Shown: piece by piece, positions 59,946-64,000 of the stretch
Position numbering within the stretch: the stretch's first letter is position 1
Layout: each line of letters opens with the position of its first letter
Source: Nepenthes gracilis
Lineage: Eukaryota; Streptophyta; Magnoliopsida; Caryophyllales; Nepenthaceae
Length of the DNA stretch: 64,000 bases
Reading direction: 5' to 3'
NCBI GenBank assembly: GCA_033239525.1
Contig: BSYO01000010.1
Span: forward strand, 13,174,042-13,238,041
Program-made: the position numbers and the translations under genes
Notes under the pieces: model-generated
Told to the model about the DNA's origin: nothing
Databases searched by the model: none
The model's input: the letters and a program-made list of their open reading frames with translations, nothing else

Positions 59946-60189
59946 TAATTTGATGACAAAAAAATAGGATATGCTTGATAGCATGGAGGGTGAGATTAGA
60001 AGGCATTCATAGGGTATGCGCATTATATTGTAATATTTTCATATTCAATTGAAAATCTTAGAAATGATTAAGAGCAAACAAATGAAAGATCCATTTTTGT
60101 TTAATATAGCTTAGGATATGAACCGGGAATTAAGAGCTGACTTTAACATTTGGGTTAATAAATCTTTGAGGTTTAAGGATTGTATTTGT

Positions 60190-61440
60190 GGATCAAACAC
60201 TAAGGGGCTAAAAGAGGAGATTCTTAATGAAATCCATTGATTGAAGCATACGATTCATCTGGAAATCTACAAGATGTATAAAGATTTGCAAAAAAATCTT
60301 CTGGTAAAAGAACTTAAAAAGGTAAATTACGTTATTTATTAACTAATATGTCATATGTTAACAAGGGAAGGTCGATTACAAAAAGCTACCTAGACTTCTA
60401 CAACCTATGTTGGTTCCCTACTTGAAATATGGATATATAATAATGAATTTTGTTATGGGTTTACCTAAAACATTAATAAAGTATGATGCCGTGTGAATGA
60501 CTGTAAATTGATTGACAAAATGAACATATTTAATAATTGTTAAAATGATGACTTTGAGAGATTGTTTGACGAGAATATATATCAACCAAGTGATTAGATT
60601 ACATGGTATTCCAACTTTTAATATTTCATATCAAAACTCGAGGTTTATGTCTAAGTTTTGGAAAATTTTGCACCTTGAAATGGCACCAATCAAAAATTTT
60701 TACACAACATATCAATAAATGAACAATCGGAAGAACAATTCATACTTTTTATGGTATGTTGTGGGTATTTGTCATAGATAAGAAGGGACATTGGACAACT
60801 TTTTATTGCTAGCTAAGTTGTTCTATAACAACAATTACTAGGCAAGTATTAAAATAACACCTTTTAAAGCATTTCACGGAAAAAAGTATTGTTCCCTAAT
60901 CAACTGGTTGGAATATCGATGATGAAGACTTCTAGGGCAAGATGTAACTCAAGAAATCTCATAGGATATTGAATTTATTGCAAATTACCTGCCAACTTTT
61001 CAAAGTCGACAAAAAAGTTATATAAATTATAAAAGATTTGAGTTAAGCTTCGAGGTCAGTGTTTATATGTTGCTAATGGTATCTTCATCGATGGAGGTTT
61101 CCACGTTTGGATTAAAAAGGAAATTAAAATTGAGATTTATTGGAATATTTTAGATTTTGAAAAATTAGAGAAGTGATTTACAAATTAGCTATAACTCCAA
61201 ACTTAGTAGATTTTCACAATGTTTCTCACATCTTAATGCTTTGCAAGTATGTCTACAAACCTTTGCACGCGATTGATTATGAACCCCTACAAACTGTGAA
61301 GACTTTTTGTATATCAAATAACCAATGTGAATTTTGGAAGATGTTATTCAGTGCTCTGCATGAAAATCATTCCCTTGATCAAGATATTATGAAGAAATTA
61401 TTATTATCAAAAAATCATATAGGAAAGAGAAGATGATATT
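60190..61440 (+). pseudogene. Integrase region of the RT-less gypsy relic
   Basis: Fragments in order: the zinc-finger part with H..YKMYKDLQK and a C-terminal CHMLTREGRLQKAT-like stretch (about 60250-60385), NEFCYGFT (family MDFV.GLP, about 60441), DCKLIDKMNIF (VDRLTK), the core after ITWYSNF (about 60600-60760) and the open frame 61173-61436 with HNVSHILMLCKYV and IDYEPLQ. A chromodomain-like tail (about 61330-61475, ending YSHLFLHYG-like) is heavily eroded. Many stops. Confidence 0.7.
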
Positions 61441-61493
61441 CAAAAAAAAATACTCCCATTTATTTCTTCATTATGGTATGTAGATTTCAATAT

Positions 61494-62862
61494 TGTGACG
61501 CTTAATAGGTGCTAGTATGTAGGCTAAAATTAGCCTTTATGTCTAATCCGCGTATGATTGAGACTTATATATCAATCTACTATTAATATATTTCCTACTA
61601 ATTTTCTCCATATTTCTCACAAAATCTTGAGAGAATAGAAAGTGTAGGAAGAGGAGTACAGAAAAAAGGAAAGAAAGGAAGGAATAAGTAAATTTGAAAT
61701 GATTTCAAGCAAATCTTTAGTAAATTTAAGCTAAAGTGTATTTAAATCTATTTTTTCTTTTATTATTAAACCTTTTAGAAAACTTTGATTATTTGGTTTA
61801 AATGATCGTACATGTGGTACTTTCTACTTCTTTTAAGATTATATTATATACATATTAGATTTATTTTCATTTCATGAGATTTGAAGGCTTGTATTTCAAT
61901 TTAAATATGTTATTTTAAAATCTTAAAATCTTTGAGACATTATCTTTGAATATTATTTATACAAGTATTTGATGAGAACTCTTTATTGATTTTGTGAAGA
62001 TGATTTGTTTATCAAATATAGAAAAGAAATTGTGTTTTTTTTTTTTAAATAGAGTTTTTATTTTGACTAAATGAGAATAATTATAGAAAATTAAAATATA
62101 TTCGAATATATTCTAATATATTATTTTTAAATTAAAGATTAAGCATAATATCTACAGTTCAGAAAATTAACGTTTGATTCTAATTATTGAAAATATTATA
62201 TAGTCGGTCTACACTACAAGTCATGAAGGGTAATGCTTAGCTTTACGTTATGTGGAAGCAATTATAGTCTGATATTTGATATTTGACCTCTATTGATGAA
62301 GTTATTGTCAATCAATACTGCTTGTATTTTATATAATTTTTACATGTTTTTATCGACATTTTTAACATTTTAGCATTCATTCATTATTGTTACCCATTTG
62401 TATATTTTATTCATGAATATCTACATACATATAAATTATATATACTTTGTAGAGTATTGAATTCACTATTTTTATTTTTTGCTAACTCTTTATATTAGTA
62501 AATTTGGATCTCTCATAGGATTAAGGATAAAAAGTTTTAGAAGAATAGCCTTAGATTTTATTTCGATTGTCATATTTTTTTCGGATTGTGAGTTACTTAT
62601 GGATGGGGGCCTCTAAATTAGGACGGTTTGATATTATTGGTAAATTAGTATTTTGGTTAAAAATAATTTTTGTTATTTTTGGATATTTGTTAATCAAGCA
62701 ATAGTTCATTCTAAAGTTATCTTCGAACATGACTTTTGAACTATGGGTTTTGCTATATATTATTAAGATTTTCTAATTATGTTTGTTATAGAGTCATATC
62801 CCAACTTTAGGTTATATTTTGATTATTTATTTAATTATGTGTTTAGGGCTAAAGTCGTAACA
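61494..62862 (+). repeat. 3' LTR of the RT-less gypsy relic (1.37 kb, longer than the 5' copy)
   Basis: Starts TGTGACGCTTAATAGG and ends GTCGTAACA. It is collinear with 57096-58072 except for about 400 extra bases (about 61780-62195) that have no counterpart in the 5' LTR. The extra piece is AT-rich without evident ends; either it is an insertion or the 5' LTR lost it. Confidence 0.65.
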
Positions 62863-64000
62863 TAAGCCACTAATATGAAATGTTAGGAAATACAATAAGA
62901 GATTGGCTAATATTAAGTAAAATATATATGTATACAATCTATATATGATTATATATAATGAAAACACAAAAGAAATTATAATAAACATATAAGAAAATAC
63001 TGTCAAATAAGAACAAAGAACTAATGGTCAATAATAATTTTACTCACTAAGGTTAAATGTTGAATATTGAATTACGAATGTTTTCCTATAGCTCATGCGA
63101 TATATCACTATTTAAGATATTAGTAGATTAATTATATATTATTTCTTATAAGTAGGGTCAAAAGTTATTAAATATTCCATAAACCCAAATATATACTAAT
63201 ATTCCAAAGATCTATCACACATAATACTATTAAAAATATACATTCAATCATTAAGAAATAGATTGGAATCCTTCGTATCCACAAAATTGTGCCAACCACT
63301 ATCTGGCATTTGAATACTTTCTCCCACTACAATCGAATGTCAAACTTTTTCCTATTATTCTACGTCTACATTCACACATAAAATATGACTTTATATAAGT
63401 TGGCACTACTATTTAATATATCTAATACACGTATAACATTGAGAAGAAATTAATATATTATCATAAAATTAAACAAGTAATATATTAATAATAGAAATAT
63501 GATATAACATTCAAACAGTATTCAAACATGATTATTATAAAGAAGTGACATTCAAATGTCAGTCCAAACTTACTCAAATGCCATGCCTATTTTGAATGTT
63601 TCCTGATAAATATTGTTCCAACATGTTTATAACATTATTATGGCATGGATCTATGATTCCTCATGATTTAAATTAAAAAAATAACAAAAAATAAATTTTC
63701 AAAGTTTATTTAAAAAGTTACAAGTTTACTTGTCTCAAATAGCTTTCATTTCTCTTTTCCTTCTTTCCTCTCGGTCCCCTTCTTTTGAATGCACAGCTGC
63801 CCCTCTTAGTAGTTTGTCTAACATTTCCCTCAAAACTTAGTGTAGTATGTAAAGAGATGGTGCAAACTCTAATAGCTCCTAGGGTTTTAAAATAAAGGGG
63901 CACCTGAAGGTTTTTGGAGTCTCTCTCCTCCAAATAATTCCTTTTGAATTTTTGACGTTAAGGTTGATATAATCTGTTAAAGTTGATTTAATCTGTTAAG
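62863..64000. other. AT-rich DNA, nothing recognised
   Basis: No known domain. The last 300 bases are less AT-rich and carry a minus-strand frame of 71 codons (63933-63718; Arg/Lys-rich end). Without a second copy or family match I do not call it a gene; it could be the 5' leader of a gene or LTR beyond the window edge. Confidence 0.4.

Larger units (their letters stand above)
57096..62862 (+). mobile_element. Decayed Ty3/gypsy element apparently lacking reverse transcriptase
   Basis: Two related long terminal regions (about 57096-58072 and 61494-62862) enclose 3.4 kb with gag, two zinc knuckles, protease, RNase H and integrase pieces, all in plus order. Between protease (ending about 59450) and RNase H (from about 59650) only about 200 bp remain, with no RT motif. 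The C-terminal HNV.H...L.KYV....H.IDYEPLQ block (61213-61290) is typical of chromovirus/Tekay-type pol. No TSD found: the left boundary is eroded. Dense stops show great age. Confidence 0.75.

Overview
This window looks like nuclear DNA of a flowering plant, most likely a eudicot. The evidence is one intron-rich protein-coding gene with GT-AG introns, set in layers of Ty3/gypsy and Ty1/copia retrotransposon debris, with telo-box/GAGA motifs and AT-rich intergenic DNA. I cannot name the species. No bacterial features, CRISPR arrays, rRNA or tRNA genes were seen.

The only apparently intact gene is at 36010-50398 (+), an 11-exon homolog of ZFC3H1/Red1, the zinc-finger scaffold of nuclear exosome targeting. 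All ten introns have GT...AG ends and compatible phases, and the joined exons give an open frame of 1800 codons including the stop. The core zinc finger (C-x7-C-x4-C-x3-H) is intact.

Layout. 1-13743: a roughly 2 kb LTR-like direct repeat; its left copy is cut by the window edge and split by a 9.1 kb large retrotransposon derivative (LARD: 3 kb LTRs, non-coding 3 kb interior, TSD GAGGA). 13744-16502: old AT-rich debris with a copia-type LTR and primer-binding site and a minus-strand gypsy fragment in which the start of gag lies close to the end of pol. 16503-32385: a full-length, decayed Tat-lineage gypsy element (LTRs about 855 bp, TSD AATAT) with gag, protease, RT-RNase H, a second RNase H, integrase and an antisense ORF region. 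Its 3' LTR is split by a 3.3 kb solo LTR (TSD TCTTA). 33009-34774: a solo LTR filled with two minisatellites. 35271-50398: promoter region and the ZFC3H1-like gene. 51640-53024: decayed copia pol, interrupted by a 2.7 kb solo LTR (53025-55721, TSD ACATA). 55920-56900: a worn LTR relic. 57096-62862: a decayed gypsy element that appears to lack reverse transcriptase. 62863-64000: AT-rich DNA with nothing recognised.

The retroelements form a clear relative chronology: LARD into an older LTR, solo LTR into the Tat LTR, solo LTR into copia pol. The most unusual signal is a shared octamer, AGGCAAGT (the consensus of a GC-type 5' splice donor), at comparable places in four long LTRs of related families. 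I found no wholly new biological system.
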